From Hyphomicrobium sp. (lineage in GTDB: Bacteria > Pseudomonadota > Alphaproteobacteria > Rhizobiales > Hyphomicrobiaceae): a DNA stretch of 21,390 nucleotides. Below the pieces are notes generated by a model that did not search any database, had not been told where the DNA came from, and worked only from the letters and a program-made list of their open reading frames with translations. A program made the position numbers and the translations under genes. Shown piece after piece: positions 1 to 6,868 of the stretch. Within the stretch, counting starts at the first letter, position 1, and each line of letters begins with the position of its first letter. The DNA lies in contig JAUWCP010000012.1 of the NCBI GenBank assembly GCA_030609245.1, positions 1-21,390 of the forward strand, in the 5' to 3' direction.

Positions 1-230
1 TCCGTCAGATCTCGATTGATGATGGTGTAGAGGACAATGCCCGGCGCTTGCTCTATTTCTTGCAGCACGCGCTTCAATTGACGCGGTGTGCGCACCAGTG
101 GGTGCACGTGCTCTATGGGGCGCACCATCGAGTACTGCACGCACGCGGCCTTTGCGATCGTCGTGAGCGTTTCCCCTGTCGAGTCGGAGACGAGATGCAG
201 ATGAAAGAAACTTGGCAGTCCATTCGTCAT
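1..230 (-). CDS. ppsR: Pyruvate, phosphate dikinase / PEP synthase regulatory protein (PpsR, UPF0085/DUF299), 5' part
   Basis: This frame stays open from the start codon to the window edge, giving about 76 codons; the C-terminal part, including the family's P-loop, lies outside the window. The translation begins MTNGLPSFFHLHLVSDSTGE and continues with T-L-T-T-I-A-K-A-A. The block HLHLVSDSTGETL (residues 10-22) is the N-terminal signature of the family. These bifunctional cytosolic enzymes inactivate PEP synthase or pyruvate phosphate dikinase by ADP-dependent threonine phosphorylation and reactivate it by phosphate-dependent dephosphorylation, so they control pyruvate/PEP interconversion. I chose the ATG at 230-228 because it puts eight residues before FHLH, as in relatives; an in-frame ATG at 245-243 would add five residues (MVVFA). 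Neither has a clear Shine-Dalgarno. The gene is divergent from hemE, the pairing that flanks the origin in Caulobacter and Rickettsia (where the homologue is RP001). Confidence 0.92.
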   Translation of the reverse strand, partial: MTNGLPSFFHLHLVSDSTGETLTTIAKAACVQYSMVRPIEHVHPLVRTPRQLKRVLQEIEQAPGIVLYTIINRDLT

Positions 231-667
231 CGCGAAGACAACCATGCGGTACGGCTTGTTGAAAAGTAGCCCGGTTTTCCACAGGGCGGATGCAACTGAT
301 CTTCTCGCACACCGCCCACCGTCCACTCATCCACGGGATTGACCACATTTGCCGCCGCGCGAACAAGCGATCTCAATATGGAGTTCTCCTTGAGGATAGA
401 TGCCTTGTCGGGCGTAGGCCCACCACCTGTCAACAATCCATACTCATCAGTTGCCGCAGCATGCGGCGCGTAAGCTATTGACCCGAGCAGCATTTAACAC
501 AACTTGTGGCCCCTTGCCGTCGCGACCGCCAGATCTGGCACCAACTCATTCACGCTGTGCGGTGCTTGTGGAACAAGGTAGGACAAAACCGATATCCTCC
601 AAATCCACAGTCCTAAGAGTCATAACAATAAGAGTCTAGACTCTACTATTTTGATTAAAGTGAAGAG
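231..667. other. oriC: Candidate chromosomal replication origin (oriC) between ppsR and hemE
   Basis: This 437-base stretch has no convincing gene; its short frames are mutually overlapping and unlike known proteins. It has origin-like content. DnaA-box-like 9-mers related to TTATCCACA are TTTTCCACA (275-283, the best), TCATCCACG (327-335), TTGACCACA (339-347), TCATTCACG (546-554), TGTTCCACA on the minus strand (567-575) and AAATCCACA (601-609). The last ~65 bases before hemE are clearly richer in A and T than the surroundings and could be the unwinding element. Three GANTC sites fall in 617-643. The hemE-RP001(UPF0085) interval is the origin in Caulobacter and the proposed one in Rickettsia, and the Sinorhizobium meliloti origin is also next to hemE; parAB and two parS sites follow within 11 kb. 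I found no full CtrA site (TTAA-N7-TTAA). The boxes are mostly degenerate, so the call rests mainly on synteny. The divergent ppsR and hemE promoters must also lie here. Confidence 0.65.
614..644. promoter_or_regulatory. GANTC cluster with direct repeat and 14-base palindrome upstream of hemE
   Basis: The octamer TAAGAGTC occurs at 614-621 and again at 629-636. The second copy runs into the perfect palindrome AGAGTCTAGACTCT (631-644). Together they create three GANTC sites (617-621, 632-636, 639-643), the methylation target of the cell-cycle methyltransferase CcrM of alphaproteobacteria. The block ends 23 bases before the hemE start codon, inside the AT-rich part of the candidate origin. It could be an operator for hemE, a methylation-sensed origin element, or both. 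The repeats are directly visible; the function is inference. Confidence 0.4.
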
Positions 668-1735
668 ATGAGCCAACCTCTGAAACCAACAATCTCGACC
701 GACAACCGTGGCCGATTTCTCGGCGTCCTGGCAAAGCGAACCGCAGCACCGCCTCCAATTTGGCTCATGCGTCAGGCCGGACGCTATCTTCCCGAATATC
801 GCGAGGTGCGAACAAAAGCTGGCGGATTTCTCAACCTTTGCTACACGCCGGCGCTGGCCGCAGAGGTGACGCTACAGCCGATCCGCCGTTTCGGCTTCGA
901 TGCTGCGATTCTCTTCTCCGACATCCTGGTGGTCCCCGATGCGTTGGGTCAGGGCGTGCGATTTGCCGAGGGCGAGGGGCCTATTCTCGACCCCATATCC
1001 GACGCGACCGATCTGAAGCGACTCGATCCCAATAGCACCGCGAGTGTGTTTGAACGTGTGTTCGAGACTGTTACCCGAGTGCGGCAAGATCTGCCAAAAG
1101 AGACCGCTCTCATCGGTTTCTGTGGCGCGCCATGGACGGTTGCGACCTACATGGTTGGCGGGCGTGGATCACCCGATCAGGCCGCGGCACGAGTGTGGGC
1201 GTACAATGATCCGCACGGTTTCAACCAACTTATCGATCTTCTTGTCGAGGTCTCGATTGCTTACCTCGATGGCCAAGTGCGCGCAGGGGCCGATGCCCTA
1301 CAGATTTTCGATACTTGGGCAGGATGTTTGCCCGACGATCAGTTCGAGGCGTGGGTGATTTTGCCGACAAAGCGAATCGTGGCACAGCTGAAGCAGCGGC
1401 ATCCCCAAGTGCCGATCATCGGGTTTCCGCGTGGTGCAGGTGCGACTGCTGGCTGGTATCTGCAGGAAACAAAGGTTGAGGGACTCGGCTGTGACACGGC
1501 AATGTCACTTGTTCTGATGCGAGAGCTTGCCGGTATTGGCGCCGTGGTTCAAGGCAACCTCGATCCACTACTGCTTCTTGCAGGTGGCACGCATATGGAA
1601 ATTCGTGTGAAGCAAATTCTTGACGCGATGAATACTGTTCCCTTCATTTTCAATCTAGGACACGGCATCGTTCCCGAAACACCGCCCGAGAACGTTGCGC
1701 GTCTTGTTGCACTCGTCCGCGGTGAAGGTGTCTAA
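668..1735 (+). CDS. hemE: Uroporphyrinogen decarboxylase
   Basis: HemE is a cytosolic, cofactor-free enzyme that removes four carboxyl groups from uroporphyrinogen III to give coproporphyrinogen III, at the branch towards haem. The 355-residue length is normal. Family signatures are clear: LMRQAGRYLPEYR at residues 33-45 (substrate-binding arginines), FSDIL at 83-87 with the catalytic aspartate D85, then GFCGAPWT, IFDTWAG, GFPRGAG, QGNLDP and FNLGHGI towards the C-terminus. The ATG at 668 follows a weak purine-rich stretch (AAAGTGAAGAG). hemJ follows after only five bases, so the two haem genes are almost certainly cotranscribed. The upstream side is the candidate origin, so the hemE promoter probably overlaps it, as described for Caulobacter. 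Confidence 0.98.
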   Translation: MSQPLKPTISTDNRGRFLGVLAKRTAAPPPIWLMRQAGRYLPEYREVRTKAGGFLNLCYTPALAAEVTLQPIRRFGFDAAILFSDILVVPDALGQGVRFAEGEGPILDPISDATDLKRLDPNSTASVFERVFETVTRVRQDLPKETALIGFCGAPWTVATYMVGGRGSPDQAAARVWAYNDPHGFNQLIDLLVEVSIAYLDGQVRAGADALQIFDTWAGCLPDDQFEAWVILPTKRIVAQLKQRHPQVPIIGFPRGAGATAGWYLQETKVEGLGCDTAMSLVLMRELAGIGAVVQGNLDPLLLLAGGTHMEIRVKQILDAMNTVPFIFNLGHGIVPETPPENVARLVALVRGEGV

Positions 1736-1740
1736 CCACG

Positions 1741-2160
1741 ATGTTGTGGCTCAAGGCATTTCATGTAATCGCAGTTATTGCCTGGATGGCCGGGCTGCTC
1801 TATCTGCCGCGCCTGTTCGTTTATCACGCCGAGGCAAAGCCTGGCTCGGAACTGTCGGCGACCTTTAAAACGATGGAGTACCGGCTCCTAAGGTACATCA
1901 TGAACCCGGCGATGATCGCTGTGTGGATAACGGGGCCTTGGCTCGCCTGGGTGCTCGGTATTTACATGGACGGCTGGTTTCTGGCCAAATTCGGCCTCGT
2001 CGCCGCACTTACCTGGTACCACCATCTCCTGGGTCGGTGGCGCAAGGATCTTACTCAAGACCACAACCGGCACCCGGCCAAGTTTTATAGGATTGCCAAC
2101 GAGGTACCCGCGGTGCTGATGGTTGCCATCGTTATCCTGGTGATCGTGAAACCTTTTTGA
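1741..2160 (+). CDS. hemJ: Protoporphyrinogen IX oxidase HemJ (UPF0093 membrane protein)
   Basis: HemJ oxidises protoporphyrinogen IX to protoporphyrin IX at the inner membrane, the penultimate step of haem synthesis, in bacteria that lack HemG and HemY. The 139-residue protein has about four hydrophobic helices (roughly residues 5-25, 50-72, 80-98 and 122-138). It carries the conserved histidine H8 in the first helix, the motif GLLYLPRLFVYH at 18-29, and K83 in LAKFGL; an N-terminal histidine and a lysine in the third helix are the residues essential in characterised HemJ. It begins five bases after hemE stops, and its ribosome-binding site must lie in the end of hemE. The pairing with hemE and then rho is standard in this group. 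Confidence 0.93.
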   Translation: MLWLKAFHVIAVIAWMAGLLYLPRLFVYHAEAKPGSELSATFKTMEYRLLRYIMNPAMIAVWITGPWLAWVLGIYMDGWFLAKFGLVAALTWYHHLLGRWRKDLTQDHNRHPAKFYRIANEVPAVLMVAIVILVIVKPF

Positions 2161-2390
2161 CCCGAATTTTTGTCCAGATGGCTTTTCCCAAGCAATTAGG
2201 TCTGATATACAGCTGAATTCCGCATCGCCTCAGGGCCGCTCAGGTCTAAGAGTTGGTCGCCGCAGCCCGGCATCAAAGGGCAAGGCAGACCGCACGGTGG
2301 CATTCGGCCACGTTTCCAAAATTCCCACCATTTGGCCCGGCAACCCCTTCAAATCCCGCCCACTTCGCCGAGGCCGCCCCGGAGCGTTCC

Positions 2391-3656
2391 ATGAAGGAAA
2401 TGAAGCTCGAAGAGCTGAAGGCCAAGACTCCCGCAGAGCTTTTGAGTTTCGCGGAAGAATCAGGTGTCGAAAACGCTAGTACAATGCGCAAGCAGGAGTT
2501 GATGTTTGCGACATTGAAGGAACTCGCCGCCAAAGAAACTGATATCATCGGCACGGGTGTTGTCGAGGTTTTGCAAGACGGCTTCGGCTTCCTGCGTTCG
2601 CCTGACGCGAACTATCTGCCGGGACCCGATGACATTTACGTTTCGCCTTCGCAGATCCGGCGCTTCGCGCTGCGGTCAGGCGACACAGTCGAAGGTGAGA
2701 TCCGCAGCCCCAAGGAGGGTGAGCGGTACTTCGCGCTGTTGAAGGTCAGCCAGATCAACTTCGCAGACCCCGAGGCAACGAAACATAAGGTCCACTTCGA
2801 CAACCTCACCCCGCTTTATCCGACGGATTGGCTCAAGCTGGAGATCGAGGATCCTCCGAGCAAGGATTTCTCCGCGCGGGTGATCGACATCGTGTCGCCG
2901 ATAGGCAAAGGGCAGCGCGCGCTTATCGTGTCGCCGCCGCGCACCGGCAAGACCGTACTTTTGCAAAACATCGCGCACTCGATCACAGCCAATCATCCCG
3001 AGTGCTACCTCATCGTGTTGCTGATCGATGAGCGGCCAGAAGAAGTGACCGACATGCAGCGCTCGGTGAATGGCGAGGTTATCTCCTCGACGTTTGATGA
3101 GCCGCCGACACGGCACGTTCAAGTCTCTGAAATGGTTATCGAAAAAGCAAAACGTCTGGTCGAGCACAAGCGCGATGTGGTGATCCTTTTGGATTCCATC
3201 ACGCGCCTGGGACGTGCCTACAACACGGTCGTTCCCTCGTCGGGCAAGGTGCTGACGGGTGGCGTCGATTCCAACGCGTTGCAGCGACCCAAGCGCTTCT
3301 TCGGCGCCGCGCGGAATATCGAGGAAGGCGGATCGCTGACCATTATCGCAACGGCGCTGATCGATACCGGCTCGCGCATGGACGAGGTGATTTTCGAGGA
3401 GTTCAAGGGCACCGGTAACTCCGAGATCATCCTCGACCGCAAGGTCTCTGATAAGCGCGTGTTTCCGGCGATCGACGTGGCGCGCTCTGGCACGCGCAAA
3501 GAGGAGCTCTTGGTGCCGAAGGATCAACTCAAAAAGGTCTATGTGCTGCGCCGGATCCTCAATCCGATGGGAACGATGGACGCCATCGAATTCCTGATCG
3601 ACAAGCTCAGGTCGACAAAGACCAACGACGAGTTCTTCGATTCGATGAATACCTAA
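2391..3656 (+). CDS. rho: Transcription termination factor Rho
   Basis: Rho is a hexameric RNA-dependent ATPase that loads on untranslated RNA and releases RNA polymerase. The protein is 421 residues. Residues 1-47 form the Rho N-terminal helical domain (MKEMKLEELKAKTPAELLSF). The cold-shock-like RNA-binding domain spans about 52-125 with the RNP1-like DGFGFLR at 63-69. The ATPase domain follows with Walker A SPPRTGKT (181-188), LIDERPEEV (211-219), and the Q-loop region GGVDSNALQRPKRF. I chose the ATG at 2391 because it matches the family N-terminus and has GGAG at 2381-2384; the frame is open back to 2253, but those 46 residues are proline- and arginine-rich and unlike Rho. The 230-base leader (2161-2390) contains a direct repeat CTCAGG at 2229-2234 and 2239-2244. 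Rho often represses its own synthesis through its leader, but no specific element can be assigned here. Confidence 0.98.
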   Translation: MKEMKLEELKAKTPAELLSFAEESGVENASTMRKQELMFATLKELAAKETDIIGTGVVEVLQDGFGFLRSPDANYLPGPDDIYVSPSQIRRFALRSGDTVEGEIRSPKEGERYFALLKVSQINFADPEATKHKVHFDNLTPLYPTDWLKLEIEDPPSKDFSARVIDIVSPIGKGQRALIVSPPRTGKTVLLQNIAHSITANHPECYLIVLLIDERPEEVTDMQRSVNGEVISSTFDEPPTRHVQVSEMVIEKAKRLVEHKRDVVILLDSITRLGRAYNTVVPSSGKVLTGGVDSNALQRPKRFFGAARNIEEGGSLTIIATALIDTGSRMDEVIFEEFKGTGNSEIILDRKVSDKRVFPAIDVARSGTRKEELLVPKDQLKKVYVLRRILNPMGTMDAIEFLIDKLRSTKTNDEFFDSMNT

Positions 3657-3659
3657 AGC

Positions 3660-3688
3660 ATTAGGGCCGCCCAAAGGACGGCCCTAAT
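3660..3688. terminator. Hairpin between convergent rho and the hydroxylase gene
   Basis: A stem pairs 3660-3669 (A-TTAGGGCCG) with 3679-3688 (CGGCCCTAA-T) around a nine-base loop that could pair two more G-C steps. It starts four bases after the rho stop and lies 26 bases beyond the stop of the oppositely oriented gene at 3714, so it can serve both. Neither side has a strong U-tract, so it may be a weak intrinsic terminator or a 3'-end stabilising hairpin. Confidence 0.6.
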
Positions 3689-3713
3689 TGCATCGCGTTT
3701 GCCTCACGAAATT

Positions 3714-4658
3714 CTACTCGGCCGGATGTAAGCGATCTTTGCTCTCCTCAGAGCCAAGAGATCCCTCCGGCTTCTGCGCCTGATACCGCTCCGGCTCGCC
3801 GTCTCCCGGCTTGTATATGAACGGGAAGAACATCTGCTCGAGATATGACTTGGGGAAGTGCGGCACCTCGTCGATGCCCATGTCATCGGCCTTAATGGGC
3901 CGCGAGGGCTCAGCTAGGAACGTGCCGAATAGACGATCCCAAAGCGTCAAGAACAGACCGAAATTACAGTCGCCTTCCTTGCCCCAGTTGACGTGATGAA
4001 TGTGGTGAATGCGCCCGATTGACATCTGATTGCGAAGTGGACCGAGTGCATAGGCGACGTTCGCATGCTGCACGATGAGCTGGATGGAAACGGCAAAGCC
4101 CAAGAGGATCGCAACATTCACCGGCATGCCGAGAATAACCAGCGGCATCGTACCGACGATCATGTCCAGTGATTGATGGATTGGATGGCGCACGAGCCCA
4201 TTGAATCCGTAGAGACGCCCAACCCCGTGATGCACGGCATGAAGCCGCCACAGGAACGGATACCGGTGGCTCAACATGTGAACGATCATGAAGGCAAAGT
4301 CGGCGATCACGATCGCGATCAACCACTGAACGAGGAGCGGCCATTCGGTCGGCCAAATACCCTGGAAGGGAAAGAGCCAGACAATCAGCGGGATTAAAAG
4401 AACCCCGTTTATATTCGAAATCTCGTAGACGATGATGTGCGCGATGTTCGCGTTGTCATCTTGGTGCGGATCGTTCCACTCTTCGTACCAGGGCGCGATA
4501 TGCTCACCGGCGTGAGCGGCAGCGAACGCGACGACCAGAAGCGGGAGAAGCCAAGCGTAACTATGGCCCTGAGACACGACCCAATAGGCCGCGCCATTGA
4601 GACCCAGAAGCATGAAGGGCACAAAGCCGAAGCGCACAAGCACCCTTAGAATTGGCAT
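3714..4658 (-). CDS. Membrane fatty acid hydroxylase / sterol desaturase family protein
   Basis: This is a 314-residue integral membrane di-iron oxygenase of the fatty acid hydroxylase superfamily. The iron-binding histidine boxes are complete: H127-MLS-H131, H140-AV-HH144 and H218-HI-HH222. Hydrophobic segments at about 10-29, 35-49, 83-98, 108-127, 166-181 and 183-197 give the usual membrane scaffold. The C-terminal ~45 residues are hydrophilic. Family members use oxygen to hydroxylate or desaturate lipids such as sterols, fatty acids, carotenoids, hopanoids or ornithine lipids; the substrate here cannot be told from sequence. The ATG at 4658 has GGAGA about eight bases upstream. It reads in the same direction as the DUF255 gene, 121 bases downstream of that gene's stop, and converges on rho. 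It is not part of the usual rho-mnmE order, so it looks like an insertion in this lineage. Confidence 0.9.
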   Translation of the reverse strand: MPILRVLVRFGFVPFMLLGLNGAAYWVVSQGHSYAWLLPLLVVAFAAAHAGEHIAPWYEEWNDPHQDDNANIAHIIVYEISNINGVLLIPLIVWLFPFQGIWPTEWPLLVQWLIAIVIADFAFMIVHMLSHRYPFLWRLHAVHHGVGRLYGFNGLVRHPIHQSLDMIVGTMPLVILGMPVNVAILLGFAVSIQLIVQHANVAYALGPLRNQMSIGRIHHIHHVNWGKEGDCNFGLFLTLWDRLFGTFLAEPSRPIKADDMGIDEVPHFPKSYLEQMFFPFIYKPGDGEPERYQAQKPEGSLGSEESKDRLHPAE

Positions 4659-4779
4659 CGGCGCGTCTCCAATGCGAAGTCGTAGAAAAGCACAGTCGTT
4701 GCTCCATGCCCAGCATAAGATTTTGTAGCCATTTCAGTGCGGTAAGCCTCGGTGCTCATGCTGCCTCTACCTACGATTA

Positions 4780-6804
4780 TCATATACGCCTTTGGGCCTT
4801 CAAGATCCGAGAGAGTTCGGCTGGATCGGTTAGAGGTTGCGAGCATTGTGGTCCGAGACAGGCGTAAACTGCCGACTGTCCGTTAATCGATGGTTTATCG
4901 CGCAAAGCCGGTAGTTTGGAGCGGATCTCGCCATCCAAGCCATATTGTAGGGCGCCCGGCAAAGAAATATTTCTAATAGCCTCAATAAGCGCATCGCCTC
5001 CCTTCAGCCCATGCCCTGCGAGGACGATTTGCTGCGGGGCGATGAGGTCGATTGCGCCGGCCAGAAGGCCCGTGTGAGCAATGACATTGCGGCCCAGATC
5101 GCTACCAAATGCCGCGAGAATTGCAGCCGCGCGCTCCGCGTATTTGGCTTCGCCGCTGAGTGTAGTGAGCGCCACCAGATTTGCCATCATGATTGCGTTG
5201 GCGTTGGGCGTGGCATCGTCCGAGCCGGGGCGCAGTCGTGCAATGACGTCAGTGGTGTCATCGGCGGATGTGGCGTAGCCGCCTTGGTCCGCAATCCAAT
5301 AGTGACGGTCAAGTACGCCCGTCCATGTCACGGCCTGCTCAAAGTAATGCGGGTCGGTGGTCGCTTCGTGCAGGCGCAATGCCCCCCAGATCATGTTGGC
5401 GTAATCATTGGCCGTGGCAGGGGCTTTGGCGCGACCATCGCGGAATGAATGCAGCAGTCGATCATCGACTGTCATGCGCTTTACGACAAATTCAAAGGCG
5501 CGCTGGGCAAGCTCCAACCATTCGGGACGCCCGAAGATCGTTGCCGCGCGCGCTAGAGCTGCGATCATCAAGCCGTTCCAATCGGCGAGGACTTTGTCAT
5601 CCCAGCCGGGGCGAACCCGCTTACTGCGAACCTCCAAAAGCCTGTGCCGGAGCTTTGCAAGCCGCTGCTCATTTTCGCTAGGCCCGAGTTCGAGGTTGGA
5701 AAGGCGGTTGAGGATCGTGTGGCCTTCCCAATTGCCATCGGGTGTGACGTCGTAGATGTCAGCGAAGAAGCGGCCGTCTTCTGCACCCAAAACGCCCAGG
5801 ATTTCGTCCAGGCGCCAAACGTAGAACTTGCCTTCTACGCCTTCGGAATCTGCATCAAGCGAGGCCGCAAACCCGCCGCCATCCGCGATCATTTCGCGTT
5901 CGATCCATTCGACTGTTTCGGCCACACGCGCCTTGAACAACGGTGAGGCCGTCTCGCGAAACACTTCTGTGAGTAGATCGATGAGCAGCGCGTTGTCGTA
6001 GAGCATCTTTTCAAAGTGTGGCGCGAGCCACCGCTCGTCGACCGAGTAGCGTGCGAACCCGCCACCCAGATGGTCATAGATGCCGCCCTGACAAATGTTG
6101 GCGAGCGTGGTCAAAACCGCGGCTCGTGCCGGCTCTTGGTCATAGCGAACGCCGCCACGCCAGAGCAGCCAGAAGAAACTCCATTGCGGAAATTTGGGCG
6201 CGCCCTTAAGGCCGCCGCTCACTGGGTCAACGGCGCGAACCATCTTCTCAGTTAGGCCGGAGATCATGCGGTCATCGATCGTTGGTTGGCTGGAGACTGT
6301 CGGGTTTGACAGCAGACTTTCGATTAGAAGCCTGCCGGTCTTTGAGACCTTGTCGGGCTCTTCGCGAAAGATGCGCGCGACCTGGCGCAAGACATCGACA
6401 AAAGCCGGCCGGCCAAAGCGGCTCTGCTTGGGAAAATATGTGCCGCCCCACACTGGCCGAGCCTCGCTGTCGAGGAACATGGTAAGTGGCCAACCGCCCT
6501 GCTCACCAAGTGAGTGCAGGGCCCCCATGTAGATCGCGTCGATGTCGGGGCGTTCCTCGCGATCGACCTTGATGTTCACGAACAACTCGTTCATGACGGC
6601 GGCCGTCTCGTCGTCCTCGAAGCTCTCATGGGCCATGACGTGGCACCAGTGGCAGGCCGCGTATCCAACCGAAAGTAGAATTGGCTTGCCACTGCTCTTA
6701 GATTCGGCGAGCGCTTCAGGGCCCCAAGCCCACCAGTGAACCGGGTTGTTTTTGTGCTGAAGCAGATAGGGGCTGGTTTCGCGGGCGAGGCGATTTTCGC
6801 TCAT
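4780..6804 (-). CDS. DUF255 thioredoxin-fold protein with C-terminal six-hairpin domain (YyaL/SPATA20 family)
   Basis: The protein is 674 residues, the usual length of this widespread but poorly characterised family (Bacillus YyaL, human SPATA20). The N-terminus MSENRLARETSPYLLQHKNN followed by PVHWWAW is diagnostic. A thioredoxin-like domain covers about residues 5-165 and carries CHWC at 51-54 (ACHWCHVM), a CXXC redox pair, then VDREERPDID and GGWPLTMFL. The rest resembles the alpha/alpha-barrel of N-acylglucosamine 2-epimerases and cellobiose epimerases, with GGIYDHLGGGFARYS and HFEKMLYDNA. No signal peptide is visible, so it is probably cytosolic. I start it at 6804 because that ATG matches the family N-terminus and has GGAG six bases upstream; an ATG at 6825 would add seven residues. 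It is divergent from mnmE across 64 bases, which must hold both promoters. Catalytic activity is unknown. Confidence 0.93.
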   Translation of the reverse strand: MSENRLARETSPYLLQHKNNPVHWWAWGPEALAESKSSGKPILLSVGYAACHWCHVMAHESFEDDETAAVMNELFVNIKVDREERPDIDAIYMGALHSLGEQGGWPLTMFLDSEARPVWGGTYFPKQSRFGRPAFVDVLRQVARIFREEPDKVSKTGRLLIESLLSNPTVSSQPTIDDRMISGLTEKMVRAVDPVSGGLKGAPKFPQWSFFWLLWRGGVRYDQEPARAAVLTTLANICQGGIYDHLGGGFARYSVDERWLAPHFEKMLYDNALLIDLLTEVFRETASPLFKARVAETVEWIEREMIADGGGFAASLDADSEGVEGKFYVWRLDEILGVLGAEDGRFFADIYDVTPDGNWEGHTILNRLSNLELGPSENEQRLAKLRHRLLEVRSKRVRPGWDDKVLADWNGLMIAALARAATIFGRPEWLELAQRAFEFVVKRMTVDDRLLHSFRDGRAKAPATANDYANMIWGALRLHEATTDPHYFEQAVTWTGVLDRHYWIADQGGYATSADDTTDVIARLRPGSDDATPNANAIMMANLVALTTLSGEAKYAERAAAILAAFGSDLGRNVIAHTGLLAGAIDLIAPQQIVLAGHGLKGGDALIEAIRNISLPGALQYGLDGEIRSKLPALRDKPSINGQSAVYACLGPQCSQPLTDPAELSRILKAQRRI

Positions 6805-6868
6805 TTCACGCTCCGGAGCGACCATAGAGTTAATAGACGACGCTCCTCACTACGAGTACTCCAAAACC

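Noticed and set aside
227..493. 88-residue minus-strand frame in the ppsR-hemE gap
   Set aside because: Its 3' end overlaps the start of ppsR in another frame, it has no family resemblance, and it covers the candidate origin; plus-strand frames over the same bases are equally open.
2253..2390. 46-residue N-terminal extension of Rho
   Set aside because: Composition is proline/arginine-rich and unlike Rho; the internal ATG at 2391 has a Shine-Dalgarno and the conserved N-terminus.
2676..3674. 332-residue minus-strand frame antisense to rho
   Set aside because: It is the shadow of the rho codons, with R/H/D-rich composition and no domain; rho on the plus strand is certain.
4173..6532. Several 70-145-residue plus-strand frames antisense to the hydroxylase and DUF255 genes
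   Set aside because: They mirror GC-rich codons of well-supported minus-strand genes and lack recognisable domains.
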